Assembly (NCBI GenBank): GCA_964500205.1 | Contig: CAZCNS010000004.1 | Coordinates: 62,001 to 126,000 of the forward strand | DNA from: UBA10329 sp964500205 | Lineage (GTDB): Bacteria; Bacteroidota; Bacteroidia; UBA10329 | Reading direction: 5' to 3' | DNA length: 64,000 nt | Part shown: positions 42,956 to 52,272 of the stretch, one piece after another | Position numbering within the stretch: position 1 is the stretch's first letter | Layout of the letters: every line of letters starts with the position of its first letter | Position numbers and translations under genes: made by a program | The notes under the pieces: model-generated | What the model saw: only the letters and a program-made list of their open reading frames with translations | Told to the model about the DNA's origin: nothing | The model's database searches: none

Positions 42956-43947
42956 CACAAAAGTCCCTTCTCCATCAGCATCTCCAGGATCTGCACCGAG
43001 TTGGTGGCTGCGCCCTTGCGAAGATTATCGGAAACAACCCAAAGGTTGATACTGTTCTCCTCGCTCTCGTCCTTGCGGATGCGGCCCACGAACACCTCGT
43101 CCCGTCCCTCAGCGTTCAGCGGCATGGGATAGATGCTCCTTGCAGGGTCGTCCTGCACAATGACACCGGGCGAATCAGCAAGTATCTGACGCACTTGGTC
43201 CAAGCTCACAGGTTTCGAGAACCGCGCATTCACCGCCTCGCTGTGACCGCCCGTGACGGGGACGCGTACCGCTGTGGCCGTCACTTTAAGATTCGGCAGC
43301 CCCATGATCTTGCGGCTCTCGTTCACCACCTTCATCTCCTCCTTGGTGTATCCGTTCTCAAGGAACACATCGCACTGCGGGATCACATTGCGGTGAATCG
43401 TGTGTGCATACGGGCTGTCACTCACGGTCTCGCCCGACTGCTCACGGTTCAGGGTGTCCATGGCATGTTTGCCCGTACCCGTCACTGACTGGTAGGTGCT
43501 CACCACCATGCGCTCAAGTCCGAATGCCTTGTGCAGCGGCCACATGGCGACTACGAGCTGTATGGTCGAGCAGTTCGGATTGGCGATGATGCGGCTCTCG
43601 CTGGTCAGTGCATCAGGGTTCACCTCGGGCACCACAAGCGGAATAGCAGGGTCCATGCGCCATGCCGATGAGTTGTCGATGACGTATGTGCCCACCTCCG
43701 CAAACTTCGGTGCCCATTCCAAACTCGTGCCTCCGCCTGCCGAGAACAGTGCCACATCAGGCCGCAGCGTCACCGCCTGCTTCATCCCGATCACCGTGTA
43801 CTCCTTTCCCTTGAAAACGACCTTGCTGCCCGCGCTGCGCTCACTGGCTACGGGTATCAGTTCAGTGCAGGGAATGTTGCGCTCCTCCAGCACTTGCAGC
43901 ATGATGCGACCTACCATGCCCGTGGCCCCGACAACAGCTATTCTCAT
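42955..43947 (-). CDS. asd: Aspartate-semialdehyde dehydrogenase
   Basis: 330 residues with the NADP motif GATGMVG, the active-site Cys in NPNCSTIQ and the His in VPVTGGHSEAVN. It reduces aspartyl phosphate to the semialdehyde, the branch to lysine/diaminopimelate, threonine and methionine. Full length for the family. A heptamer repeat ends exactly at its stop codon (42928-42955). Confidence 0.97.
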   Translation of the reverse strand: MRIAVVGATGMVGRIMLQVLEERNIPCTELIPVASERSAGSKVVFKGKEYTVIGMKQAVTLRPDVALFSAGGGTSLEWAPKFAEVGTYVIDNSSAWRMDPAIPLVVPEVNPDALTSESRIIANPNCSTIQLVVAMWPLHKAFGLERMVVSTYQSVTGTGKHAMDTLNREQSGETVSDSPYAHTIHRNVIPQCDVFLENGYTKEEMKVVNESRKIMGLPNLKVTATAVRVPVTGGHSEAVNARFSKPVSLDQVRQILADSPGVIVQDDPARSIYPMPLNAEGRDEVFVGRIRKDESEENSINLWVVSDNLRKGAATNSVQILEMLMEKGLL

Positions 43948-44128
43948 GTGTTGCTTAACAGTTGGTTAATCCCTCGCGGGGCCGCGAAACTACTACATTT
44001 ACCGCCCTGCCTTGTGCGGTTGGGAGTTACGTATCTGAACGATTCAAGCAAAGCGTTCCCAATCATCGAAGTGAAAAATTATCCAGATGACCGTGAAGCA
44101 CTGGTTTGTCAGTTTACTAATGTCCTTT

Positions 44129-46792
44129 ATGCGGAGAAAGGCTCCGCTCTCGTTTGTGGAGGAACCGAGTAGAAGGGTCATTTTGCCCGCCTCCACCATC
44201 TTCCTATTCCTATTTTCCATTTTCCCCTTCCACACCTCTTTCGCCCAGTTCACCGACAGCTTCACAGACGGTGACTTCACTCAGAACCCCACTTGGACGG
44301 GCAACACCGACCGCTTTGAGATAGACGCCCAGAGCCGCCTCTGGCTCAACGCCCCTGCCGAAGGCGCCACCTCTTACCTCGCCACGGCCAGCCAGGCCAT
44401 CAACGATGCTTCGTGGGAATTCCTTGCTCGGATGGAGTTCAACCCTTCCAGCAGCAACTTCGCCCGCGTTTATCTCGTGTCGAGCTCCGATGACCTCACA
44501 GGCGACCTCAACGGCTACTTCGTCCGTCTGGGCGGAGAGACCGAGGACCGCATCTCGCTCTACAGGCAGTCGGGCGCATCCACCTCGCAGCTCATCGCTT
44601 CTGCGGACGGACTCCTCAATACCGACCCCGTGGAGGCACGCATCCGCGTCACCCGCGATGCCATCGGCAATTGGGAGCTGCTGGCCGATGTGACGGGTGG
44701 AACGGACTTCACCTCCATCGGCACCGCCTTTGACGAATCCCATATTCTCAGCTTCCATTTCGGGGTTTGGTGCCGCTATACCAGCACGCGCAGCGACAAG
44801 TTCCGGTTCGATGATTTCTCTGTCACAGGCACGGGCTTCGTGGATGAGGTGACCCCTGTTCTGAACAGTGTGACAGTCGCCTCACAGACGGAGCTGCTGC
44901 TCGCATTTTCAGAGCCGGTGAGTGCTCCCACGGCAGAGAACCCCGCCAATTATGTGGCCGATGGCGGTCTGGGCAGCCCCGCCACCGCTGCCCGCGAAAC
45001 GGGTGCTCCTGACCAGGTCCGGCTCACCTTCGGCACGGGCTTCACTGAAGGACAGACCTACCAGCTTACCGTCTCTGGCTTAGAGGACCTTGCAGGCAAT
45101 GCGATGGTCTCTACCACGCTGCCATTCACCTTTGCCATCCCCGTGCCTGCGGAATTCCGCGACATCGTCATCAACGAGTTCATGGCCGATGAGAACCCCA
45201 GTCAGGGACTCCCAGAAACGGAGTACGTGGAGGTCTTCAACACCACTTCCGACAAGTTCATCGACCTCACAGGCTGGAAGCTCTGCGACAACAGTGGCTG
45301 TGGCACGGTTCAGTCCATCATCATCGGACCGGGGCAGTTCGCGGTGCTTGTGCCCACCTCAGGGGGAGAGCTGTTCCCGTTCACGCCCAATGTGGTCACG
45401 GTCACCTCGTGGGCTTCGCTCAACAATACAGGCGATGACATCGTGCTGCAAGATGCCGAGGAGAACACCATCGACCAACTCTCCTATACCACTGCCTGGT
45501 ATGCAGATGAGGATAAGCAGGATGGAGGCTTCAGCATCGAGCAGGTCAACCCGTTCCGCAGTTGCACCGTGCAGGAGAACTGGCGGGCGTCCGAGAATGC
45601 CAATGGCGGAACGCCCGGATTCCCCAATTCCATCCTCGATACCACGCCCGACACCCTCGGCCCGCAGGTTACAGGTGTGGTCATCATCGCCAACGACCAC
45701 TTGCAGTTGCTCGTGGACGAACCAGTTGACTTCAATTCAGTCGATGCCGCCAACATCAGCATCACCCCGGATGTGGGAGTCCTCATCGCATCTGCGGTCG
45801 AGCCGGGCCTCACCTCCATCGACATCTTCCTCACCTCACCGCTCGATACGGCAGTCACCTATCTGCTCACCATCAGCGCACTGGCCGATTGCGAGGGCAA
45901 CCTGCAGGAGGGTTCGGCCACTGTGGAGGTGGAGCTGGCCTTCGATATCCGTCCGGGCGATCTGATCATCAACGAGGTGCTCTTCAACCCCTTCACAGGT
46001 GGGCGCGACTATGTGGAGCTGCGCAACGTCAGCGGAAGACCCGTCAACCTGCGCGGCTGCCACCTCGCCAATTTTGCTGACGACACTGTCAGCTCCCTGC
46101 GCCTCATCACCGAGAACAATTACTCCATTCCGCCCGATGGATACGTCTGCCTCACGCAGGATACGCTCGATGTCATCGGTAAGTACATCAACCACGGCAT
46201 TGGCAATTTCATTCAGATGACCTCGCTGCCGTCTTACAACAATGGCGAGGGCAACGTCCTCTTTCTCGGCCCTGATTCCACGCTTTTAGAACGTTTCGAC
46301 TATGATGAGAAGATGCACTTCCCGCTGCTCAGCGATGTGAAGGGCGTGTCGCTCGAACGCCTCGACCCTAACCGACCGGTCGAGGACCGTGGCAACTGGA
46401 CCTCGGCCGCTCAGACCGCAGGCTTCGGCACGCCCGGTCTGCCCAACTCGCAGATCAACATCTCATCAGGTGCAGTAGGGGAGGTGAGCACCGAGCCGGA
46501 TATATTCTCTCCCGACAGTGACGGCATTCAGGATGTGCTGCTCATCAACTACCGCTTCGAGACGCCCAATACCGTGGCCACCGTGCGCATCTTCGACTCC
46601 AACGGACGGCCTATGCGCCTGCTCGCGGCCAATCAGACCCTCAGCACCGAGGGCACCTTCACTTGGGACGGCACCCGTGACGATGGCACCAAGGCCCGCA
46701 TCGGCATCTATGTCATCCTCTTTGAGGCATTCGACCCCAGCGGGAAATCCTACACCCACCGCTTGAGCGCGGTGCTCGGAGGCAGATTGTAA
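44129..46792 (+). CDS. Secreted lamin-tail-domain protein with C-terminal FlgD-like domain
   Basis: About 887 residues. A signal segment ILPASTIFLFLFSIFPF ends near SFAQ. Domains in order: a concanavalin-like N-terminal region (about 40-230), Ig-like Big_5-type domain (VTPVLNSVTVASQTELLLAFSEPV), lamin-tail domain (INEFMADENPSQGLPETEYVE), a second Big-type domain, a second lamin-tail domain (INEVLFNPF..DYVELRN) and a FlgD-like C-terminal domain (FSPDSDGIQD ... TWDGTRDDGTKARIGIY). Such C-terminal modules are common on cell-surface cargo of gliding Bacteroidota. The start is uncertain: an ATG at 44087 is in frame, and the signal begins well inside both. Function probably structural or adhesive. 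Confidence 0.8.
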   Translation: MRRKAPLSFVEEPSRRVILPASTIFLFLFSIFPFHTSFAQFTDSFTDGDFTQNPTWTGNTDRFEIDAQSRLWLNAPAEGATSYLATASQAINDASWEFLARMEFNPSSSNFARVYLVSSSDDLTGDLNGYFVRLGGETEDRISLYRQSGASTSQLIASADGLLNTDPVEARIRVTRDAIGNWELLADVTGGTDFTSIGTAFDESHILSFHFGVWCRYTSTRSDKFRFDDFSVTGTGFVDEVTPVLNSVTVASQTELLLAFSEPVSAPTAENPANYVADGGLGSPATAARETGAPDQVRLTFGTGFTEGQTYQLTVSGLEDLAGNAMVSTTLPFTFAIPVPAEFRDIVINEFMADENPSQGLPETEYVEVFNTTSDKFIDLTGWKLCDNSGCGTVQSIIIGPGQFAVLVPTSGGELFPFTPNVVTVTSWASLNNTGDDIVLQDAEENTIDQLSYTTAWYADEDKQDGGFSIEQVNPFRSCTVQENWRASENANGGTPGFPNSILDTTPDTLGPQVTGVVIIANDHLQLLVDEPVDFNSVDAANISITPDVGVLIASAVEPGLTSIDIFLTSPLDTAVTYLLTISALADCEGNLQEGSATVEVELAFDIRPGDLIINEVLFNPFTGGRDYVELRNVSGRPVNLRGCHLANFADDTVSSLRLITENNYSIPPDGYVCLTQDTLDVIGKYINHGIGNFIQMTSLPSYNNGEGNVLFLGPDSTLLERFDYDEKMHFPLLSDVKGVSLERLDPNRPVEDRGNWTSAAQTAGFGTPGLPNSQINISSGAVGEVSTEPDIFSPDSDGIQDVLLINYRFETPNTVATVRIFDSNGRPMRLLAANQTLSTEGTFTWDGTRDDGTKARIGIYVILFEAFDPSGKSYTHRLSAVLGGRL

Positions 46793-46853
46793 AAGTTGTA
46801 TAGGAGCCACAGAGGCTCATCCCATTACAGGGAGTTCAAAGATGCGGATACTC

Positions 46854-46991
46854 TCACCGCATCCACCGCAGCATATTCAGCCCTTTAGGCATGATGCGCA
46901 CACCGGGTTCGGTAGGGGGCGACATCATCACCATGCTGATCTCTTTGTCGATGGTCACTTTGCGGATAGTCGGGCGGTTGTAGTTTTTCAT
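46854..46991 (-). CDS. Small protein of 45 residues, function unknown
   Basis: Begins MKNYNRPTIRKVTIDKEIS and continues with VMMSPPTEPGVR. The opening 'K-x-Y-x-[KR]-P-x-[IL]' and the MMSPP block recall very small, poorly annotated Bacteroidota proteins. The frame extends to 47048 but that part lies in a 7-bp repeat, so the ATG at 46991 is preferred. It lies between the lamin-tail gene and the M43 protease gene. It is not clear that it is translated. Confidence 0.5.
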   Translation of the reverse strand: MKNYNRPTIRKVTIDKEISMVMMSPPTEPGVRIMPKGLNMLRWMR

Positions 46992-47103
46992 GGTGTAAGG
47001 TGTACGAAGTTGTAAGGTGCGAGGCTCGGGGTTCATGACACTGACCAACCCGTTGTCTATCTCCCCTATTTTTAATTCTTAATTCCTGATTTTTAATTGA
47101 TCA
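46991..47103. repeat. Two heptamer-period repeat tracts around an intergenic gap
   Basis: From 46991 to about 47032 the sequence runs in 7-bp units (TGGTGTA, AGGTGTA, CGAAGTT, GTAAGGT, GCGAGGC, TCGGGGT). From 47069 to 47103 a second tract runs TTTTTAA, TTCTTAA, TTCCTGA, TTTTTAA, TTGATCA. The second covers the stop codon of the M43 gene. Related tracts occur elsewhere in the window. Confidence 0.55.
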
Positions 47104-50100
47104 CAATCTTCTTGCTCTCCACTCCCTGCTCCGTCTCCACGCGCACCACGTAGATGCCCGTGGTCACGTTGGTGGCGATGGCCGTGCGTGTGCCGTTCAA
47201 TGCAGCGGTCTGCACCACGCGGCCCGTCATGTCCATGATGGTCACCGTGCCGCGCTGCTCCTCGCTCTGGATGATGTTCACGGTGCGGTCGTAGGCGAAA
47301 ATGTCCGTAGAGACGCGATTCATCGCGTCTCCGTCCATACCCACCACCTGTGCCGAGAAATGCAGCACAAAACGGTTCTCGAACGTTCCGCCCTCACTCG
47401 TAAAGGTGTAGCTGGGCTCGTTGTCAAGACTTTGGAACGCTCCCGTGCCCAGGTCTTCCAGCCATGCGCTCACAGGCAGATCGAGCTCTGATGCGTTGAT
47501 GGTGTACTCGCCTGCGGCCTGCACCCGGATGCCGAGCGGCACACTGGGCTGCGTCTCTGGGCTGTTGACCCCGTTGATGGCCATGCGCGTGCCCTCCACA
47601 ATGCTCCAGAGCTGCGGCACCTCGGCAGGGGCCATCTGCTTCTGCGAGTCGTAGAGGTCGATGCCATTGCTGGCCAGGTCGTTGAAGTGGAGCATCGCCT
47701 CATCGGTTTGCGTCCCGTTGGTCAGCGTGAGGCGGATAAGGTCGATCCCATCGCGCAGGGTCTCGTCAGCGAGGTGGCTGCGCATGTCGTTGTTCATGGC
47801 AAGGATGCCCGTGTTGCCATCCTCGTTCACCCGCACCCAGAAGGCCTGCCCGGGGTGGACGAACTCCGTTGCGCCCAGCAGCCCTATGCCGATCACGGCA
47901 TTGTAGGTCGAGAAGACCATGTTGCCGGTCTGCTGCGTGCGGTACCAGATGGTGGGCAGCAGGTTGATGCTTCCCGCGCTGTAGGCGTCTCCCCAGTTGA
48001 GGAAGCTCGGGTAGGGGTTCCCAATGAGGTGGTAACCGCGCTGGCTGTTGGTGGTGCCGGTGCGGCTCAGGTCTGTGAGGCTCAGGTTGCCTGTGTTGAA
48101 GGTGCCGCCTGTGTATTCCACGGTCTCGGTTGCACCGAGGCGGGCGAGGTATCCGCGCATGGGGCTTAGGGCGCTCACATCGTCCGTGATCTCGCCCCAG
48201 CCGCTGCCGTTGGGCCCGTTGGCCTCGGCCACCTCATCGTGCCCCCAGATGCGGTTGTCGCCCGCTGCACCGTAGGCCCCGCTGACAGTGCCGCTCACCG
48301 TGGGTGCCACGTACCAGTGGCGGCCATCGGGCGTGCCGCCACCGCTGCCCGTCAGGTACTGCTGCGCAATGAAGGTGCCGCTGCCGCCCACCGTGCCGAG
48401 GGTTATTACGGTGCCGTTGCCCGTGGCATCGCTCTCCAAGGTCATGCTGCCGTTGTTCGTTACGTTGCCGCTCACCGTCAGCGCCCTGCCCGGCTCTACC
48501 ACCACCTCGGCCCCCGCATCCACCGTCAGGTTGCGGCATGTGGCAGGGTTCTCCGGTGTCAGGTCGATGTGTGGCTGGTTCGCGGGGTCGGCTGTGATCA
48601 GCACATCATCATCCGCGCCCGGCACCGCGCCCGATGACCAGTTCCCCGCATTGCTCCAGAGGTTGCTCTCGCTGCCGTCCCAGCCATCGTAGATCCGTAC
48701 TGTGTAATCCTCCACCTGCCCGAACCCGGAGTTGCCGCACGGGGTATCGTTCGGCCCGAAGGTCGGGCTGGTGTCATGCAGCCGCACGCGCATCCGGGTG
48801 GTGCCTGTGCTCGCATTGGCAGGTATCGCGATCGTGCCCGTGCGCGTGCCCAAGCCCGTCTGGTCGAACAGCAGCTCGTTCACCTCGTCAAACTCCCCGT
48901 CTCCGTTCAGGTCTATCCATATCAGCGTCTGGTCGCTGGAGTATCCGTTGGATATCGTCACCGACACAGGATAGCTCGCACCGCGTGCCACCGTGCCTAC
49001 CAGCCCGGTGTGATTCTCATACCCCCCGGTGGTCGATGTCGTGTTGTCTATTCCCGCGAACTGCACCCTGCCTATCTTCTCATACTCGCTGCTGTTCGCA
49101 CTGGCCGCGCAGTAGCTCACGCACGGGTCGCTGCCTATCGCCACCGCGCCCAGCGAGTGCCGCAGCGAGCTACGAGGGCCTCCGTCCACCACCGCGTTCA
49201 TCCGCACCGACTGGCCCTCCGTGAACATGTGCATGCAGCCGTCCACCGTGTAGTCCATGTAGTTCATGAACATCTCACCGTTGGCATTGCTCCCGCAGGC
49301 GTTGTTCGGTCTTCTCGGGAACGCAGGGCAGCCTCCGTTCGATTCCAACTGAGGGGGCGTGTCGTCCACCAGGTCGTTGCCGCAGGTGGCATCGCCCCAG
49401 ATATGCCGCAGGTTCAGCCAGTGGCCCACCTCGTGCGTCATCGTCCGGCCCTTGTTGTAAACAGGGTTGTCGGGGTGGGGCGTCTCTATCGACCCTGTGG
49501 TGTAGTACGCGTTCACCACCCCGTCTGTCAGCGCGTTGCCGCCCGGGAACTGCGCATAGCCCAGCAGGTCATCGCTGGCGTTGAAGCGCACCGTCCACAC
49601 GTTCAGGTAGTTGTCCCGGTCCCAGATCGTGGCGGGCTTCAGTGTGCTGTTGATCTGCGTGCGGGTCCAATCCGCCCGGCCCCCGTTCACCCTCACGATC
49701 CCGGTCGTGGGCTGGCAGTCGGGCGTGCGCTGCGCCAGAGCGAACTGTATCCTCGTGTTCGCGGCCGCTGGGGCGAAGGCCCCCGGTATCAGCCCCACAT
49801 CCGAGTTCAGCAGCGCGAAGTCAGCGTTCATCTGCGCCAGTTGCGCGTGGATGTACACCTCGTCCAGGTTCTCGCCCGTGCCCACTGCCTGTCCGTTGTG
49901 TACGATGTGGAATACCACCGGTATCACCACCACATCCTCCTCGCCCGACCGCTGCGACAGGTCATACTGTGCCGTGTACTCCTCCAGGTCGTCCAGCACC
50001 CGCTGCATGTCCGGGTTCTGCTGCAGTTGCTCTGCCAGTTCCGTCATCGTGCCGCAGGTGCGCTGTGCCCAAGCACCGGTCGTCATCAGCAGCAGCAGGA

Positions 50101-50122
50101 GGGAGGTAAGGGTCCTTTTCAT
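47093..50122 (-). CDS. Secreted M43-family (pappalysin-like) zinc metalloprotease with GEVED and T9SS domains
   Basis: About 1009 residues. Signal peptide MKRTLTSLLLLLMTTGAWAQ. The peptidase domain carries HEVGHWLNLRHIWGD, the extended zinc site HExxHxxxLxH of family M43, and a Met-turn region MNYMDYTVD. A GEVED domain (LIWIDLNGDGEFDEVNELL) follows, then repeats typical of surface proteins and a C-terminal sorting domain (TVTIMDMTGRVVQTAAL ... GIYVVRVETEQG). Exported by Sec and the type IX system. The frame opens far upstream, but those codons come from a repeat and a promoter-like region; an ATG at 50131 is the other candidate start. Confidence 0.9.
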   Translation of the reverse strand: MKRTLTSLLLLLMTTGAWAQRTCGTMTELAEQLQQNPDMQRVLDDLEEYTAQYDLSQRSGEEDVVVIPVVFHIVHNGQAVGTGENLDEVYIHAQLAQMNADFALLNSDVGLIPGAFAPAAANTRIQFALAQRTPDCQPTTGIVRVNGGRADWTRTQINSTLKPATIWDRDNYLNVWTVRFNASDDLLGYAQFPGGNALTDGVVNAYYTTGSIETPHPDNPVYNKGRTMTHEVGHWLNLRHIWGDATCGNDLVDDTPPQLESNGGCPAFPRRPNNACGSNANGEMFMNYMDYTVDGCMHMFTEGQSVRMNAVVDGGPRSSLRHSLGAVAIGSDPCVSYCAASANSSEYEKIGRVQFAGIDNTTSTTGGYENHTGLVGTVARGASYPVSVTISNGYSSDQTLIWIDLNGDGEFDEVNELLFDQTGLGTRTGTIAIPANASTGTTRMRVRLHDTSPTFGPNDTPCGNSGFGQVEDYTVRIYDGWDGSESNLWSNAGNWSSGAVPGADDDVLITADPANQPHIDLTPENPATCRNLTVDAGAEVVVEPGRALTVSGNVTNNGSMTLESDATGNGTVITLGTVGGSGTFIAQQYLTGSGGGTPDGRHWYVAPTVSGTVSGAYGAAGDNRIWGHDEVAEANGPNGSGWGEITDDVSALSPMRGYLARLGATETVEYTGGTFNTGNLSLTDLSRTGTTNSQRGYHLIGNPYPSFLNWGDAYSAGSINLLPTIWYRTQQTGNMVFSTYNAVIGIGLLGATEFVHPGQAFWVRVNEDGNTGILAMNNDMRSHLADETLRDGIDLIRLTLTNGTQTDEAMLHFNDLASNGIDLYDSQKQMAPAEVPQLWSIVEGTRMAINGVNSPETQPSVPLGIRVQAAGEYTINASELDLPVSAWLEDLGTGAFQSLDNEPSYTFTSEGGTFENRFVLHFSAQVVGMDGDAMNRVSTDIFAYDRTVNIIQSEEQRGTVTIMDMTGRVVQTAALNGTRTAIATNVTTGIYVVRVETEQGVESKKIVIN

Positions 50123-50225
50123 CCTTGTCATGGTTGGTTTGCGGTTGCAAAGTGCGGAAAATTCCATCACAGCACCACGCCATTCCGACAAACCCCACCA
50201 AATCACCTCCCGCCACCCGAACCCG

Positions 50226-50441
50226 TCACTGCGAGCGCAGCGAAGCAGTCTCCCCGTTACCCTCCTCCGCAACCATCACCCCCTCCGCGCAGTAGTCGCG
50301 CAGCACCTCGTTTAGCAGGTCAGCCGTAAGGTCAGTGCTGCCGGCCAGTATGGTGCGGAACACCTCCAAGCGGTCATCCACGCTCAGGGTGTTCAGCCTT
50401 TCATCATCGCGGAAGAAGGACATGAAGTCGTCTCGGGTCAT
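50226..50441 (-). CDS. Small hypothetical protein (71 residues)
   Basis: Starts MTRDDFMSFFRDDERL and is acidic and helical throughout. The last nine codons read GETASLRSQ and come from a GCGAGCGCAGCGAAGC-type intergenic repeat, so the natural C-terminus may have been replaced by the repeat. A TTG start at 50486 would overlap the previous gene. No function recognised. Confidence 0.4.
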   Translation of the reverse strand: MTRDDFMSFFRDDERLNTLSVDDRLEVFRTILAGSTDLTADLLNEVLRDYCAEGVMVAEEGNGETASLRSQ

Positions 50442-50482
50442 GGGATAATGGGATGTCAGTGGAGAATAGCTAAGCCTATGGT

Positions 50483-50737
50483 TCAACTTGCAATTCCGTA
50501 TGAACTCTTCGTGAAGTGTATCCCTTCAATTGCCACAACTGCTTCATAGCGTGAAAGGGTCTCTTCATCAGAGGCATACTCTTCTAACAAGGAATCACAT
50601 ATGTAGACCTGAATGGCCTCCAAGGACGTCCTTCCTCTACTGTTGCCAATATGTCTTCCGTACTTGAAGATCGCGAACAGCGTGAAGCATTCGAGAGTTT
50701 TATGGGATGGACGAATGAATCGAGATTTGTTCGTCAT
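50483..50737 (-). CDS. Hypothetical protein (84 residues) coupled to the HNH gene
   Basis: The ATG shares four bases with the stop of the HNH gene (ATGA), so it is almost surely translated with it. The sequence has a short hydrophobic part in the middle (ECFTLFAIFKYGRHIG) and an acidic C-terminal half (LLEEYASDEETLSRYEAVVAIEG). Not recognised. It could be an immunity-like or partner protein of the nuclease, as a guess from coupling. Confidence 0.55.
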   Translation of the reverse strand: MTNKSRFIRPSHKTLECFTLFAIFKYGRHIGNSRGRTSLEAIQVYICDSLLEEYASDEETLSRYEAVVAIEGIHFTKSSYGIAS

Positions 50738-51516
50738 TGTTGAAATCGGTTATCGTAATGCTCCTTCAGAAACTCTTTATCAGGCCAAAACTTCTTCGGC
50801 TCCTGAATACGCTTTCCTTCATACTGAAAGAATAATTCCTCCAGTTTACTTGGCTCACCATAGCCTTTCAACTTGGGTGAGACCTTAATGATGTAGTCAG
50901 GCGTGATAGAGATCAGCCCTTGCTCATAGGCTTTGTCATGCAGGGCGTTGATCGCAATGCCGTTGTGTGGGTTCATCCTGTTCTTCTCATCATCTGCCCA
51001 ACGCTTGATGTGACCCGCAACCAAGAGTTCAGGTTTGCTGATACCCGTGATGCAGCACGTGCCATCATAGGCTGAGAGCACCATTTTCCGGAAGAATGAC
51101 TGATTCACCCGCATCTTCACCACCCTTTCACGCTCCTCTCCTCCTTTACTGAGGATAGCATCGAGGTCAGGCTCATCTGCAAGCACATCTTCAATGTTGC
51201 GAAGCTCTTTTTGGGCCCGCAGCAGTTCACTCTCAAAGGCTACGCTCTCAATATTACCATAGAACTCATCCCATATCTCCCTGTCCAACTTGCTTGCGTT
51301 CGTAGCACCTTTTACGCCCCGTGCTTGAAGCATGGGGTCGAAGCTTGCAAGATTCCCCAGTTTCAACCCAACGGACGAAGGCGTCCTGCCGATCAGGTTG
51401 GCAAGTGCGATCACTTCAGAGTTGTTCTTATGAAACTTGCCAAACGGCAGCTTAGAATACAGGTTGATTGCCAGTATTAACTCCTCTCTTGTCCAAAGTT
51501 TCTGTCCTGCTTTCAT
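50734..51516 (-). CDS. HNH endonuclease-like protein (putative restriction nuclease)
   Basis: 260 residues. The C-terminal half has the HNH layout: CCITG (Cys ligands/structure), VAGHIKRWADD (the first His), NPHNGIAINALHDKAYEQG (Asn and His). The N-terminal 130 residues hold a helical DNA-binding-like part (WTREELILAINLYSKLPFGKFH ... IGRTPSSVGLKLGNL) of the kind seen in uncharacterised restriction-type HNH proteins. No methyltransferase gene is near, so it is either a modification-dependent nuclease or an orphan. Confidence 0.8.
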   Translation of the reverse strand: MKAGQKLWTREELILAINLYSKLPFGKFHKNNSEVIALANLIGRTPSSVGLKLGNLASFDPMLQARGVKGATNASKLDREIWDEFYGNIESVAFESELLRAQKELRNIEDVLADEPDLDAILSKGGEERERVVKMRVNQSFFRKMVLSAYDGTCCITGISKPELLVAGHIKRWADDEKNRMNPHNGIAINALHDKAYEQGLISITPDYIIKVSPKLKGYGEPSKLEELFFQYEGKRIQEPKKFWPDKEFLKEHYDNRFQQ

Positions 51517-51549
51517 TGCTCTTAGCTTGAGGGTGCAATCTACTACTGC

Positions 51550-51885
51550 TCACACTTTCCCCAACTCCTCAATCAACTCTCTCACCTTGCCCAACTCCTT
51601 CTCATACCACTCACGTACCCCGAACACCTCGGCCTTCACCACCTCGTCTCTTCCATTATAAAAGGTCATGCCCATGATGGTGCGCACGCCCTCCTCCGAG
51701 AACTGCGTGGGGAACTTCGCCAACTGAGGCACTACCTCGTTGCGTTCGTTGGTGGTCAGTGTCATCGGCCCCACCTGCACGATCAGGTTGCACCGTTCCA
51801 GCATCCTGACGCTAAGTGTGCGTTCATAAGCCAATGCTCGCTCTTCAAGTTCTTGCAGGGTCTGTTCAAGTCTGTGTCTGTCCAT
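51550..51885 (-). CDS. Hypothetical protein (about 111 residues)
   Basis: Starts MDRHRLEQTLQELEERALAYERTLSVR, a strongly helical and probably coiled-coil N-terminus, then a mixed part and a helical tail (EWYEKELGKVRELIEELGKV). Soluble. It lies 33 bp upstream of the HNH gene on the same strand, so it may be the first gene of that unit. No family recognised. Confidence 0.55.
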   Translation of the reverse strand: MDRHRLEQTLQELEERALAYERTLSVRMLERCNLIVQVGPMTLTTNERNEVVPQLAKFPTQFSEEGVRTIMGMTFYNGRDEVVKAEVFGVREWYEKELGKVRELIEELGKV

Positions 51886-51978
51886 GATGCAAACCAACAC
51901 CCCCACACCGTAACCTATTTACGGTCTGCGCTGTGGCTGGGTCTGTTGCATGGCCGGGTGTGGGCCGCTTGGTTCTGT

Positions 51979-52272
51979 CAGCGCGTGCGGATAGGCACGA
52001 AGCTTCTTCTTTTCTGCCATCTGCACGTGCAGAAGGGCACAAAGGGTTCCCTTTTATACAATCTGCACGTGCGGAAGGGCACAAAGGGTTTCCTTTTATA
52101 CAATCTGTACTTGCAGAAGGGCACAAAGGGTTTCCTTTTATACAATCTGCACGTGCGGAAGGACACAAAGGGTTTCCTTTTAAACAATCTGCACGTGCTG
52201 ATAATCGGAAAGCTTTTGCTTTGATATGATATGCACGGGCGGATGGGTAGCAGGTATCTTTTTCGGGAGAAT
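51979..52272. repeat. 42-bp tandem repeat (minisatellite), seven copies
   Basis: Seven units start at 51979, 52021, 52063, 52105, 52147, 52189 and 52231. The central four are nearly identical; the outer three are decayed. Each unit holds GCACGTGC (or a near form; the second unit has the 12-bp palindrome CTGCACGTGCAG), GGGCACAAAGGG and TTTTATACAAT. Because 42 is a multiple of three, frames stay open through the array on both strands, which yields long repeat-only ORFs that I do not accept as genes. No spacer variation like that of CRISPR. Confidence 0.9.

Noticed and set aside
46800..46820. Terminator after the lamin-tail gene (GAGCC-ACAGA-GGCTC)
   Set aside because: The stem is only five pairs and no T run follows, so it is not convincing.
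48776..50329. 517-codon plus-strand ORF opposite the M43 protease gene
   Set aside because: It mirrors the codons of a protein with signal peptide, zinc site and sorting domain; its own product is Arg/His/Val-rich low-complexity sequence without motifs, as expected for antisense frames in G+C-rich DNA.
51979..52272. CRISPR array
   Set aside because: Units are contiguous 42-bp repeats with no unique spacers and no cas genes nearby.
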